A stretch of DNA of 62,370 bases from Nocardiopsis sp. TSRI0078 (lineage in GTDB: Bacteria; Actinomycetota; Actinomycetes; Streptosporangiales; Streptosporangiaceae): assembly GCF_001905145.1 (NCBI RefSeq), contig NZ_LWLB01000009.1:1-62370 (forward strand), in the 5' to 3' direction. Made by a program: the position numbers and the translations under genes. Below, piece after piece: positions 53,423 through 62,370 of this stretch (positions are counted from its first letter, which is position 1; each line of letters begins with the position of its first letter). The notes under the pieces were generated by a model. That model searched no databases, was not told the origin of the DNA, and was given only the letters and a program-made list of their open reading frames with translations.

Positions 53423-53731
53423 TCAGGCGAGGGCGCCCAGGAGCCGGGCCGCCTCCTCCGCACCGCCGCCGGGTGCCGGACGCCTGCCCGCCCGCAGCCC
53501 CACGCGCAGGAGCACGTGCGGTCCCCCGTCCTCGACGCGCAGGTCCAGGAAGGCGCAGCAGCTCCGTTCGGCGGCCACCAGGTCCGCCAGCGCCCCGGCA
53601 CGGTCGGGGGACAGGCTCCAGACGGTCTCCCTCCCCTCCCGGTGCTCCCGGGCGCCGCGCAGCAGCTCCCGCCAGGCGGTGAGCCGCTCCCGGTGGCCGT
53701 CCCCGTCCAACGAACACGCCTCGGCCCCCAC
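53423..53731 (-). CDS. Small CC-motif protein divergent from the metal-sensor operon
   Basis: A 102-residue protein with the block LTAWRELLRGAREHREGRETVWSLSPDRAGALADLVAAERSCCAFLDLRVEDG. I recall the AERxCCxF element from the C-terminal extension of some MerR-type regulators and from small proteins beside metal-resistance genes. The paired cysteines could bind a soft metal. GTG 53731 is chosen: AAGGAGG lies 8 nt upstream. GTG 53740 would overlap that SD. It shares a 52-nt divergent gap with cmtR and its operator, suggesting co-regulation. No function is established. Confidence 0.65.
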   Translation of the reverse strand: MGAEACSLDGDGHRERLTAWRELLRGAREHREGRETVWSLSPDRAGALADLVAAERSCCAFLDLRVEDGGPHVLLRVGLRAGRRPAPGGGAEEAARLLGALA

Positions 53732-53767
53732 GGTGGCCACCTCCTTTTGTTCATAGTTTCATGGATT

Positions 53768-53786
53768 CACGATATTATGTATCGTG
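53768..53786. promoter_or_regulatory. ArsR/CmtR operator overlapping a -10 box
   Basis: CACGATA-TTATG-TATCGTG is a perfect 7-bp inverted repeat. It covers a TATTAT -10 candidate (53773-53778) and the GTG start of cmtR at 53784, placing bound repressor over the promoter. Confidence 0.65.
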
Positions 53787-54128
53787 GAGGGCATGCTGCA
53801 AGTAGCCACCGAGATCGACGCCCTGGCCCGTTTCGGCCGTGCCCTGGCCGACCCCATCCGCTGCAGGGTCCTGCTGGTCCTGCGCGACGGTCCCGCCCAC
53901 CCCGCCGAGTTGGCCGAGGAACTCGACATCAGCCGTACCCGGCTGTCCAACCACCTGGCCTGCCTGCGCGACTGCGGGCTGGTCGTCACCGCGCCCGTCG
54001 GCCGCCGGATCCGCTACGAACTCGCCGACCCGCGGCTCAGGCACGCCCTGGACGACCTGCGCTCGGCCGTGCTGGCGGTCGAGACCGACCGGGCCTGTGT
54101 CGACGCAGACGAGGAGGGCTGCTGCTGA
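53784..54128 (+). CDS. cmtR: CmtR-type ArsR-family metal-sensing repressor
   Basis: A 114-residue winged-helix repressor: LARFGRALADPIRCRVLLVLRDGPAHPAELAEELDISRTRLSNHLACLRDCGLVV, then the wing VGRRIRYELADPRL. Cys60 and Cys64 in the recognition helix and Cys105 in the tail (TDRACVD) match in spacing (4 and 41) the Cd(II)/Pb(II) ligands Cys57, Cys61 and Cys102 of mycobacterial CmtR. Two further cysteines end the protein (EEGCC). Metal binding should release DNA. The GTG start at 53784 is assumed; ATG 53793 is an alternative. The stop overlaps the next ATG (TGATG). Confidence 0.88.
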   Translation: MEGMLQVATEIDALARFGRALADPIRCRVLLVLRDGPAHPAELAEELDISRTRLSNHLACLRDCGLVVTAPVGRRIRYELADPRLRHALDDLRSAVLAVETDRACVDADEEGCC

Positions 54129-54844
54129 TGGACACCGCCACCGACCCCGGCCGCAGGGCGGTCCTCACCAGGAGGGTCCGCCTGCTGGTCGCGGCCACCA
54201 TCACCTACAACCTCGTCGAGGCGGCCGTGGCCCTCTCCTCCGGGTGGGTCGCCTCCTCCGCCGCGCTCATCGGCTTCGGGCTGGACTCGCTGGTCGAGGT
54301 CTCCTCCGCCGCCGCCGTGGCGTGGCAGTTCTCCGCCCGCGAGGAGGCGGTCCGCCAGGCGCGTGAGCGAAGGGCGATGAAGGTCATCGCGGTCGCGTTC
54401 TTCGCCCTGGCCGCCTACGTCGGCGTCGAGGCGGTGCGCACCATCCTGGGCGCGCAGGAGGCCGCCCCGTCGACGGTCGGGATCGTCCTGGCCGCCGTGT
54501 CGGTGGCGGTCATGCCGCTGCTGTCCCTGGCGCAGCGCCGGGCCGGGCGCGAACTCGGCTCGGCCACGGCGGTCGCCGACTCCAAGCAGACCCTGCTGTG
54601 CGCCTACCTGTCCGCGGCGCTCCTGGTCGGCCTGCTGCTGAACGCCGTCCTCGGCTGGGCCTGGGCCGATCCGGTCGTGGCCCTGCTCATCGCGGCCCTC
54701 GCCGTGCGGGAGGGCCGCGAGGCCTGGCGCGGTGACGCATGCTGCGCCCCGCCCGGTCTCGCCCTCACGGTTCGGGGGGCGGAGGAGGACGGCCGCTCGT
54801 GCGGTTGCCCGGACGGCTGCTCGGACGGCTGCGCCTGCGACTGA
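54128..54844 (+). CDS. Cation diffusion facilitator-type exporter with cysteine-rich tail
   Basis: A 238-residue membrane transporter with about six helices, starting VRLLVAATITYNLVEAAVALSSGW. The metal-site helices resemble CDF proteins: SSAALIGFGLDSLVEVSSAAAVAW and TAVADSKQTLLCAYLSAALLVGLLLNAV, with WADPVVALLIAALAVREGREAW at the end. Instead of the usual cytoplasmic domain, the C-terminus is short and cysteine-rich (DACCAPP...SCGCPDGCSDGCACD), suited to binding soft metals such as Cd, Pb or Zn. It is coupled to cmtR by a TGATG overlap, so it is probably the efflux pump induced by metal. Confidence 0.85.
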   Translation: MDTATDPGRRAVLTRRVRLLVAATITYNLVEAAVALSSGWVASSAALIGFGLDSLVEVSSAAAVAWQFSAREEAVRQARERRAMKVIAVAFFALAAYVGVEAVRTILGAQEAAPSTVGIVLAAVSVAVMPLLSLAQRRAGRELGSATAVADSKQTLLCAYLSAALLVGLLLNAVLGWAWADPVVALLIAALAVREGREAWRGDACCAPPGLALTVRGAEEDGRSCGCPDGCSDGCACD

Positions 54845-56839
<1,995 letters not shown>

Positions 56840-56888
56840 CGGAAGGGGCCGGGTCTGGGCGGGGCACGAGTCCTGAGAGGCGGGATCC

Positions 56889-57551
56889 ATGCCCAGTGAC
56901 GCCCACCCGGACCAGACCACGGGGGCGGACGCGAAGCTCGCGGACGCCCCCGAGTCGTGGCCGGTGCAACGGTCAAAGGAGCGCTTCCGCGGCGCCAAGT
57001 GCGCAATGCGCACGGACTGGGTGCACATGCCCGGGGCGGGCGGCGAGGGCACGACCGTGGCCTCCCGCGACTACATGGTCCATCCCGGCGCCGCGGCGGC
57101 CCTGGCACTGGACGGGGACGGCAGGGTGCTCCTGCAGCGCCAGTACCGCCACGCCACCCGGCACACCCTCTGGGAGCTGCCCGCGGGGCTGATCGACGTC
57201 GAGGGAGAGGGGCCGCTGCCCACCGCCCAGCGCGAACTGGTCGAGGAGGCGGGCCTGCGCGCCGGGCGCTGGCACGAACTGGCCGACTTCTTCCCCAGCC
57301 CCGGGTTCTCCGACGAGCGCATCCACGTGTTCCTGGCCCGGGACCTGTCGGTGGTGCCCTCGGAGGAGATCGGCTTCGAGCGCGAGCACGAGGAGGCCCA
57401 CCTGGTCGCCGAGTGGGTCCCCCTGGAGAAGGCGGTCGACCTGGCCATGACGGGCCGGCTGCACAACGGCGCGACCGTGATCGGCATCCTGGCCGCCCGG
57501 GCCGCGGCCGCCGACGGCTTCGCGTCGCTGCGCGAGCCCGGAGCGGACTGA
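56889..57551 (+). CDS. Nudix hydrolase, ADP-ribose pyrophosphatase-like
   Basis: A 220-residue hydrolase. The Nudix box reads GLIDVEGEGPLPTAQRELVEEAGLR, a variant with an extra residue or two before the REXXEE core. It is preceded by DYMVHPGAAAALALDGDGRVLLQRQYRHATRHTLWELPAG and followed by FSDERIHVFLARDL. This resembles ADP-ribose pyrophosphatases of the NudF type. Substrate remains to be shown. ATG 56889, with GAGAGGCGGG upstream. The stop lies 3 nt before the xerD start, as in many actinomycetes, so the genes are an operon. Confidence 0.9.
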   Translation: MPSDAHPDQTTGADAKLADAPESWPVQRSKERFRGAKCAMRTDWVHMPGAGGEGTTVASRDYMVHPGAAAALALDGDGRVLLQRQYRHATRHTLWELPAGLIDVEGEGPLPTAQRELVEEAGLRAGRWHELADFFPSPGFSDERIHVFLARDLSVVPSEEIGFEREHEEAHLVAEWVPLEKAVDLAMTGRLHNGATVIGILAARAAAADGFASLREPGAD

Positions 57552-57554
57552 CCC

Positions 57555-58556
57555 GTGGCCGAGCGACCGGAGCCCGCCGGCCCGGAGGAGGAGCCCGATC
57601 CGCTGGCGAGGATGTGCTCCGCCTTCCTGGACCACCTCAGCGCCGAACGCGCCCTGGCCGCCAACACCCTCATGGCCTACCGGCGCGACCTGCGCCGCTA
57701 CCGCGACCATCTGGCGGAACGGGGGATCGCCTCCCCGGACGCGGTGGGGCCGGGCCACGTGGGCGATTTCCTGCGGATGCTGCGGGAGGGGGACGGGCAC
57801 CACCCGCCGCTCAGCGCCGCCTCGGCCGGGCGGGCCCTGGCCGCCGTGCGCGGCCTGCACCGGTTCGCCGTGCGCGAGGGGTGGTCGCGGACCGACCCGG
57901 CCACCGACGTCCCCCCGCCGGCTCCGCCGATGCGGCTGCCCAAGGCGATACCGCTGGAGTCGGTGGAGCGCATCCTGGACGCCGCCGGACCGGCCGGCGC
58001 CCCGGCCTCTGGTGACCGCGCCGCGCTGCTGGCCCTGCGCGACCGCGCCCTGCTGGAGGTGCTCTACGGCACGGGCGCGCGCATATCCGAGGCGGTGGGG
58101 CTGGACGTGGACGACGTCGCCGACGCCGTGGAGGACGGTGAGGCCGTGGGCCTGGTGCGCTTCCGGGGCAAGGGCGGCAGGGAGCGGGTGGTCCCGCTGG
58201 GCTCCTACGCCCGCCGGGCGCTCTCGGGCTACCTGGTGCGGGCCCGGCCGGGTCTGGCCGCCTCCGGCCGCGGCGGTCCGGCGCTGTTCCTCAACGCCCG
58301 CGGCGGCAGGCTCACCCGCCAGGGCGGCTGGGGGGTCCTGGGGGCCGTCGCCGAGCGCGCCGGGGTCGAGGGGGTCTCACCGCATACGCTGCGCCACTCC
58401 TTCGCCACCCACCTCCTCGACGGCGGTGCGGACATCCGCGTCGTGCAGGAACTCCTGGGGCACAGTTCGGTCACCACCACCCAGGTCTACACACTCGTTA
58501 CAGTCGAACACCTGCGCGAGGTGTACGCGTCGAGTCATCCCAGGGCACGGCGCTGA
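57555..58556 (+). CDS. xerD: XerD-type tyrosine recombinase
   Basis: A 333-residue site-specific recombinase that resolves chromosome dimers at dif with a XerC partner. The N-terminal SAM-like core-binding domain spans about residues 15-120 ([26 protein letters not shown]). The catalytic residues are all visible: Arg176 ([12 protein letters not shown]), Lys206 ([13 protein letters not shown]), His277 and Arg280 ([27 protein letters not shown]), His303 and nucleophile Tyr312 (TTTQVYTLV). GTG 57555 lies 3 nt after the Nudix stop. A short Pro/Glu N-terminal extension is present. No attachment site or integrated element flanks it, so it is the chromosomal Xer type rather than an integrase. Confidence 0.93.
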   Translation: MAERPEPAGPEEEPDPLARMCSAFLDHLSAERALAANTLMAYRRDLRRYRDHLAERGIASPDAVGPGHVGDFLRMLREGDGHHPPLSAASAGRALAAVRGLHRFAVREGWSRTDPATDVPPPAPPMRLPKAIPLESVERILDAAGPAGAPASGDRAALLALRDRALLEVLYGTGARISEAVGLDVDDVADAVEDGEAVGLVRFRGKGGRERVVPLGSYARRALSGYLVRARPGLAASGRGGPALFLNARGGRLTRQGGWGVLGAVAERAGVEGVSPHTLRHSFATHLLDGGADIRVVQELLGHSSVTTTQVYTLVTVEHLREVYASSHPRARR

Positions 58557-58669
58557 GGCGGCCGCGCGGAGCGGGCGGCCCCGCCGCGGGGCGGGGCCGG
58601 GCGGCCCGTTTCCGGCCTCCCCCGATTTCCTCCCGGGCCGAAGGCGTGGGATTCTACCCGTACGTTTCG

Positions 58670-58699
58670 TTGAAGTGCGTCGTGTCGGCGTTCTAGAGT
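58670..58699 (+). promoter_or_regulatory. Predicted promoter for the parA-like operon
   Basis: TTGAAG (58670-58675), 18-nt spacer, TAGAGT (58694-58699). This leaves a leader of about 105 nt before GTG 58811. Confidence 0.5.
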
Positions 58700-58810
58700 C
58701 GCCGCACGGAGGTACGTTGCTGTCGACATATTGAGTTTCCGACGGCGGCCAGGCCCAAGAGCACGGCATCCCTTGGAGCCGTGGCCGGTCCGTAGGGGAG
58801 GTCAAGGGTT

Positions 58811-59767
58811 GTGAACTGGGAGAACGACGAGGCTGCGAGCACCGCACCCGTCGGCGAGGGGGTACTCGCCGACCCGGTGACCAACCCGTGGGGGACGACA
58901 CGCAACACGGGGGCTGATCTGCACACCACAAGACCCGAGCGGACGTATCCGGAGCCCGAGCCCGTCGATGAACACGGCCCGGCACGGATTGTAGCACTCT
59001 GTAATCAGAAGGGCGGGGTCGGTAAGACCACCACGACGATCAACCTCGGCGCCGCCATCGCCGAGTACGGAAGACGGGTGCTGCTGGTCGACTTCGACCC
59101 GCAGGGAGCCCTCTCCGTCGGCCTGGGCCGCCTCGATCCGCGCGAGCTGGACCTGACCGTCTACAACCTGCTCATGCAGCGGGACGTGGCGGTCGAGGAC
59201 GTCCTGCTCAAGACCGACATCGACGGCCTGGACCTGATCCCGAGCAACATCGACCTGTCGGCGGCCGAGGTGCAGCTGGTCGGAGAGGTCGCGCGCGAGC
59301 AGATGCTCGGCCGGGCCCTGCGCCCGATCATCGACGACTACGACGTCGTGCTGATCGACTGCCAGCCCTCGCTGGGCCTGCTCACCGTCAACGCGCTCAC
59401 CGCGGCCGACGGCGTCATCGTGCCGCTGGAGTGCGAGTTCTTCGCGCTGCGCGGTGTGGCCCTGCTCATGGACACCATCCAGAAGGTCCAGGAGCGGCTC
59501 AACGAGGACCTGGTCATCGACGGCTTCCTGGGCACCATGTACGACCCGCGCACGCTCCACGCGCGCGAGGTGCTGTCCACGATCATCGACGGGTTCGGCG
59601 ACAAGGTCTACGGCACGGTCATCAACCGCACCGTGCGCTTCCCGGACGCCACCGTGGCGGGCGAGCCCATCACCAGGTTCGACTCGTCCTCGGCCGGGGC
59701 CAACGCCTATCGGGATCTGGCCAAGGAGGTGCTGGCGAGGTGGCCTCTCAGCGGTCACGGCGCGTGA
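58811..59767 (+). CDS. ParA-like chromosome partition ATPase
   Basis: A 318-residue deviant Walker ATPase. After a non-conserved N-terminal extension of about 57 residues, the P-loop is VALCNQKGGVGKTTTTINLGAAIAEYG, with signature Lys67 and Lys72. VLLVDFDPQGALSVGLG is the A' motif, DYDVVLIDCQPSLGLLTVNALTAADGVIVPLECEFFALRGV is Walker B and beyond, and a basic DNA-binding C-terminal half follows. GTG 58811. The gene sits beside xerD and scpA/scpB, not beside parB or the origin. It is therefore a second, ScpAB-linked ParA. It overlaps the next gene. Confidence 0.9.
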   Translation: MNWENDEAASTAPVGEGVLADPVTNPWGTTRNTGADLHTTRPERTYPEPEPVDEHGPARIVALCNQKGGVGKTTTTINLGAAIAEYGRRVLLVDFDPQGALSVGLGRLDPRELDLTVYNLLMQRDVAVEDVLLKTDIDGLDLIPSNIDLSAAEVQLVGEVAREQMLGRALRPIIDDYDVVLIDCQPSLGLLTVNALTAADGVIVPLECEFFALRGVALLMDTIQKVQERLNEDLVIDGFLGTMYDPRTLHAREVLSTIIDGFGDKVYGTVINRTVRFPDATVAGEPITRFDSSSAGANAYRDLAKEVLARWPLSGHGA

Positions 59768-60159
59768 CCCTACCCGGAGCGGACGAGCTGTTCTTCCGTT
59801 CCAGCGGCGCCGAGGAGGCGCCGGAAGAGACCGAACGCCAGTACACGGCACCGGAGCAGCAGAACAGGAAGGCCGAGACGCCGGCGCGCTCCAAGAGCAG
59901 GTCCAAGGGCAGGTCCGGCACGAAGGTGCGGGGCGCGCCCAAGCCGAGCGGGCGCCAGCGCCACGACGAGAAGATCACCGTCTACGTCTCCGCGCCCGAA
60001 CTACTGGCACTGGAGCAGACCCGGCTGTCGTTGCGGGCCGAGCACGGGCTGGCGGCCGACAGGGGCCGGCTCGTCCGGGAGGCCGTCGCGGTGCTGCTGG
60101 CCGACTTCGAGGAGCACGGGTCGTCCAGCATGCTGGTACGCAGGCTGAGCGAGGACTGA
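59740..60159 (+). CDS. Small basic protein, possible ParA partner
   Basis: A 139-residue protein. A disordered basic/acidic N-terminus (residues of about 15-75, KSRSKGRSGTKVRGAPKPSGRQRHDEK) leads to a compact C-terminal domain, KITVYVSAPELLALEQTRLSLRAEHGLAADRGRLVREAVAVLLADFEEHG. That domain has a strand plus two helices, like a ribbon-helix-helix. GTG 59740 has AAGGAGG 10 nt upstream, inside parA; GTG 59764 (GTGA overlap) is an alternative. Coupling to a ParA-like gene and the basic tail plus RHH-like domain resemble ParG-type partners, but this is inference. Confidence 0.65.
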   Translation: MASQRSRRVTLPGADELFFRSSGAEEAPEETERQYTAPEQQNRKAETPARSKSRSKGRSGTKVRGAPKPSGRQRHDEKITVYVSAPELLALEQTRLSLRAEHGLAADRGRLVREAVAVLLADFEEHGSSSMLVRRLSED

Positions 60160-60210
60160 GTTCCCGCACCGGTACCGGAGGGGGTACCGGTTCGGCGACG
60201 GAAGGGTCGC

Positions 60211-60244
60211 GGGTGTCACCGGCGGGTTCACGCCGGTGACACCC
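60211..60244 (+). terminator. Terminator between the ParA pair and scpA
   Basis: GGGTGTCACCGGCG (60211-60224) pairs exactly with CGCCGGTGACACCC (60231-60244), loop GGTTCA, followed by TTGTTG. It is 51 nt after the stop. Confidence 0.8.
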
Positions 60245-60279
60245 TTGTTGCATGAGTGAGACGACGTGGGGCCGGTGCC

Positions 60280-61170
60280 ATGGCGGTTGAGGGGACCCGG
60301 GCGGACACCGAGGCCGAGGTGGACGAGAACGCCTTCCAGGTGCACCTCGACAACTTCGAGGGGCCCTTCGACCTGCTCCTGGCGCTGATCTCCAAGCACA
60401 AGCTGGACATCACCGAGGTGGCGCTGTCGAAGGTCACCGACGAGTTCATCGCGCACATCCGTGCGCACGGTGAGGAGTGGGACCTGGACCAGGCCAGCAA
60501 CTTCCTGCTGGTCGCGGCGACCCTGCTGGACCTGAAGGCGGCCCGGCTGCTGCCGCGCGGCGACGTCGAGGACGAGGCCGACCTGGCCCTGCTGGAGGCC
60601 CGCGACCTGCTGTTCGCCCGGCTGCTGCAGTACCGGGCCTACAAGGAGGTCGCCTCGTTCATGCGGGAGCGGCTGGCCTCGCAGGGGCGCCGCTACGCGC
60701 GCGCCGTCCCGCTGGAGGAGCGCTTCGCCGCACTCAGGCCGGACGTGCTGTTCAAGCTGGGCCCCCAGGAGTTCGCGGCGCTGGCCGGGATGGTGTTCAC
60801 GCCCAAGGAGCCGCCCAGTGTGCCGGTCACCCACATCCACCAGACCAGGACCTCGGTCAGGGAGCAGGGCGAGCTGATGGTCGCGGAGCTGCGCGAGCAC
60901 GGGCGGCTGACCTTCGCCGAGCTCACCGCGGCCTGCACCGGTACCTTCGAGGTCGTCGCCCGCTTCCTCGCGCTGCTGGAGCTGTACCGGGCCGCCAACG
61001 TGGGCTTCGACCAGCCCGAACCGCTTGGTGAGCTGATCGTCACCTGGACCGGCGGTGAGGAGGAGGTCGAGTTGCGCAGCGAGTACGACGGCTCCGACGG
61101 CTCCGACGGCTCCGACGGGCCGGGGGAGGCCGGGAGCGCGGACGGAGCGGGTGGACCAGGGCAGACGTAA
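60280..61170 (+). CDS. scpA: Segregation and condensation protein A
   Basis: A 296-residue kleisin that bridges the SMC heads with ScpB to organise the chromosome. The N-terminal kleisin domain reads FQVHLDNFEGPFDLLLALISKHKLDITEVALSKVTDEFIAHI, then LDQASNFLLVAATLLDLKAARLLP. The C-terminal winged helix is MVAELREHGRLTFAELTAACTGTFEVVARFLALLELYRAANVGF. A low-complexity tail follows (SDGSDGSDGPGEAGSADG). ATG 60280 is favoured; an in-frame GTG at 60256 would add eight residues. scpB follows after 9 nt. Confidence 0.94.
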   Translation: MAVEGTRADTEAEVDENAFQVHLDNFEGPFDLLLALISKHKLDITEVALSKVTDEFIAHIRAHGEEWDLDQASNFLLVAATLLDLKAARLLPRGDVEDEADLALLEARDLLFARLLQYRAYKEVASFMRERLASQGRRYARAVPLEERFAALRPDVLFKLGPQEFAALAGMVFTPKEPPSVPVTHIHQTRTSVREQGELMVAELREHGRLTFAELTAACTGTFEVVARFLALLELYRAANVGFDQPEPLGELIVTWTGGEEEVELRSEYDGSDGSDGSDGPGEAGSADGAGGPGQT

Positions 61171-61179
61171 GGAGCGAGG

Positions 61180-61815
61180 ATGACCGCAGAGGACACGACG
61201 GCCGGAGTCCGGGACGAGATGGCCGGGCAGACGGCCGCGGAGGACGCGGTCGGCGGCGCCCAGGCCCCGCCCGCCCTGCGCCGCGACCTGGAGGCGGTGC
61301 TGATGGTGGTGGACCAGCCGGTGTCGGAGTACGACCTGGCACGGGCCATGGACGTGCCCGTCACCGTGGTCTCGCGGACCCTGGAGTCCCTGTCCCGGGA
61401 ATACACCGAGCAGGGCAGGGGTTTCGACCTTCGGGCGGTGGCCGACGGATGGCGTGTGTACACGCGTCCCGAGTGCGCCGACGTCGTCGAGCACTTCCTC
61501 CGGGAGGGGCAGGAGGTGCGGCTCACCCAGGCCGCGCTGGAGACGATGGCGGTGGTGGCCTACCGCCAGCCGGTCTCCCGGGGCAGGGTCTCCGCCGTAC
61601 GCGGTGTCAACTGCGACGGGGTTATGCGTACCCTCGTACTGAGGGGGCTGATCGAAGAGGCCGGGCACGACTCCGAGTCCGGTGCGCTGCTGTATCGGAC
61701 CACCTCCTATTTCCTGGAACGGTTGGGCCTGCGAGGCCTCGACGAGCTGCCTGATCTGGCGCCGTTCCTCCCCGACGACATCGAAGGTCTAGACGACACC
61801 GGTGAGCACACCTAA
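61180..61815 (+). CDS. scpB: Segregation and condensation protein B
   Basis: A 211-residue partner of ScpA and SMC with two winged-helix domains. The first reads LRRDLEAVLMVVDQPVSEYDLARAMDVPVTVVSRTLESLSREYTEQGRGFDLRAVADGWRVYTRPE. The second is QAALETMAVVAYRQPVSRGRVSAVRGVNCDGVMRTLVLRGLIEEAGH, ending LLYRTTSYFLERLGLRGLDELPDLAPFLPDDI. The N-terminal 25 residues are acidic and not conserved. ATG 61180 with AAGGAGCGAGG upstream. Its last 14 nt overlap the next gene. Confidence 0.94.
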   Translation: MTAEDTTAGVRDEMAGQTAAEDAVGGAQAPPALRRDLEAVLMVVDQPVSEYDLARAMDVPVTVVSRTLESLSREYTEQGRGFDLRAVADGWRVYTRPECADVVEHFLREGQEVRLTQAALETMAVVAYRQPVSRGRVSAVRGVNCDGVMRTLVLRGLIEEAGHDSESGALLYRTTSYFLERLGLRGLDELPDLAPFLPDDIEGLDDTGEHT

Positions 61816-62370
61816 GAACAGTTCCCGCGGTGCGCGGGACGACGCCCCGCGCGGTGAGCGCGGCGACTACGACAACCGCGGCGGCCAGGGCCGCCGTGAC
61901 GACCGGGACCGCCGGGACGACCGTCCCCGCGGCGGACACCGGGATGACAGCGGCCGGAGGGGCCGCGACGACCGTGACCGCAGTGGTTTCCGCGGCGGGC
62001 GGGACGACCGTGGCCGTGGGGGTTTCCGGGGTGACCGGGACGACCGCGGTGGCAGGGACTTCCGTGGCGGGGACCGCGACGGCCGGGGCGGGCGTGACTT
62101 CCGCGACCGCGACGACCGCCGTTCCCATGGTGACCGCGACGGTCGTGAGGGCCGTGACTTCCGTGGTTCGGGTGAGCGTTCCCAGGGCCGTGGCCGTGAC
62201 GACCAGCGTGGTGGCGGCCGTTACGAGCGCGGCGGGCGCGGTCCGGGCGGTGGCCGCGACGACCGTGGCCGTGGGGGTTTCCGGGGTGACCGGGACGACC
62301 GCGGTGGCAGGGACTTCCGTGGCGGGGACCGTGACGGCCGGGGCGGGCGTGACTTCCGCGACCGCGACGG
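61802..62370 (+). CDS. Arg/Gly/Asp-rich N-terminal extension of a probable rRNA pseudouridine synthase (partial)
   Basis: An open frame of 189 full codons runs off the window. GTG 61802 overlaps scpB. Everything visible is low complexity: repeats of RDDR, DRGGRDF, RGGDRDG and GRGG, with almost no hydrophobic residues except Phe. In actinomycetes the gene after scpB usually encodes the RluB-type 23S pseudouridine synthase with such a disordered extension, so the catalytic part should follow beyond the window. That is inference from gene order. The extension may bind RNA or phase-separate. Internal DNA repeats are described separately. Confidence 0.7.
   Translation, partial: MSTPKNSSRGARDDAPRGERGDYDNRGGQGRRDDRDRRDDRPRGGHRDDSGRRGRDDRDRSGFRGGRDDRGRGGFRGDRDDRGGRDFRGGDRDGRGGRDFRDRDDRRSHGDRDGREGRDFRGSGERSQGRGRDDQRGGGRYERGGRGPGGGRDDRGRGGFRGDRDDRGGRDFRGGDRDGRGGRDFRDRD
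62003..62116 (+). repeat. Direct repeat unit 1 in the Arg/Gly/Asp-rich extension
   Basis: About 110 bp nearly identical to 62258-62370, offset 255 bp (85 codons). It encodes DDRGRGGFRGDRDDRGGRDF and onward. Confidence 0.85.
62258..62370 (+). repeat. Direct repeat unit 2 in the Arg/Gly/Asp-rich extension
   Basis: Partner of 62003-62116, cut by the window end. Only isolated third-position differences are visible (for example GAC CGC versus GAC CGT). Confidence 0.85.

Noticed and set aside
57555..58556. Integrase of a mobile element
   Set aside because: The recombinase is in an operon with a Nudix gene, has no flanking repeats or phage genes, and matches chromosomal XerD in length and motifs.

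Overview
The window reads as a chromosomal segment from a high-GC actinomycete. G+C is visibly around 70%, GTG and TTG starts are frequent, and several genes seem to lack leaders. The gene set is actinobacterial: GlnR-type sites before glnA, an actinobacterial PspA/HtpX set, CmtR, and ScpA/ScpB beside a ParA-like ATPase. Gene content and order resemble Nocardiopsis/Thermobifida-type Streptosporangiales. That placement is inference from familiarity with such genomes, not from a search. Almost everything looks like core genome. I see no prophage, insertion sequence, CRISPR array, tRNA or rRNA.

Layout. 1-4500: a frameshifted LuxR-family ATPase regulator, a DUF2975 + Cro-type HTH cassette, and a small basic protein. 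4500-8200: an anchored surface protein, a small membrane protein, and a secreted alpha-amylase with a starch-binding domain and MalR-like operators. 8200-13050: nitrogen control (glnE, glnA) with GlnR boxes and three perfect hairpins between the genes. 13200-17960: an RDD protein, two tandem LytR-CpsA-Psr cell-wall ligases, and a second DUF2975 + HTH cassette with a similar palindromic operator. 17960-27800: lipoate and 2-oxoacid dehydrogenase functions (lipB, lipA, a two-lipoyl E2, E3), an epimerase-like protein, an FMN reductase behind a SoxR/MerR-style promoter, and leucyl aminopeptidase. 28100-30100: cobalamin assembly (cobU fused to an extra N-terminal domain, cobS). 30200-36640: small conserved proteins, an aldo/keto reductase, DUF3043, and the envelope-stress set pspA-pspAA / htpX-pspAB. 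36700-40130: glycerate kinase, an orphan branched-chain amino-acid binding lipoprotein, a hotdog thioesterase. 40260-50400: polA, arfB, rpsA, an acetyltransferase, coaE, an unrecognised membrane/coiled-coil protein, uvrB. 50500-54850: a DUF3060 lipoprotein, an acetyltransferase, HMG-CoA lyase, and a CmtR metal-sensor operon with a cysteine-tailed cation exporter. 55200-62370: pyrG, a Nudix hydrolase, a XerD-type recombinase, a ParA-like ATPase with a small basic partner, scpA, scpB, and the start of an rRNA pseudouridine synthase gene with a long repetitive Arg/Gly/Asp-rich extension.

Functional links. GlnA is the substrate of GlnE, and its adenylylation tyrosine is present. LipB and LipA make the lipoyl group carried by the nearby E2 and reoxidised by the nearby E3. 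PspA, PspAA, HtpX and PspAB form an envelope-stress module. XerD, ParA, the small basic protein, ScpA and ScpB are all plausible chromosome-maintenance genes. CmtR and the cation exporter form a metal-efflux operon.

I did not find one wholly new system. The strongest leads are the duplicated DUF2975-HTH cassettes with related operators, the CmtR operon with its divergent CC-motif protein, the ParA plus small-protein pair beside scpAB, the 206-bp identical lipoyl-domain duplication, and the consistent pattern of start codons 6-7 nt after a TANNNT box.
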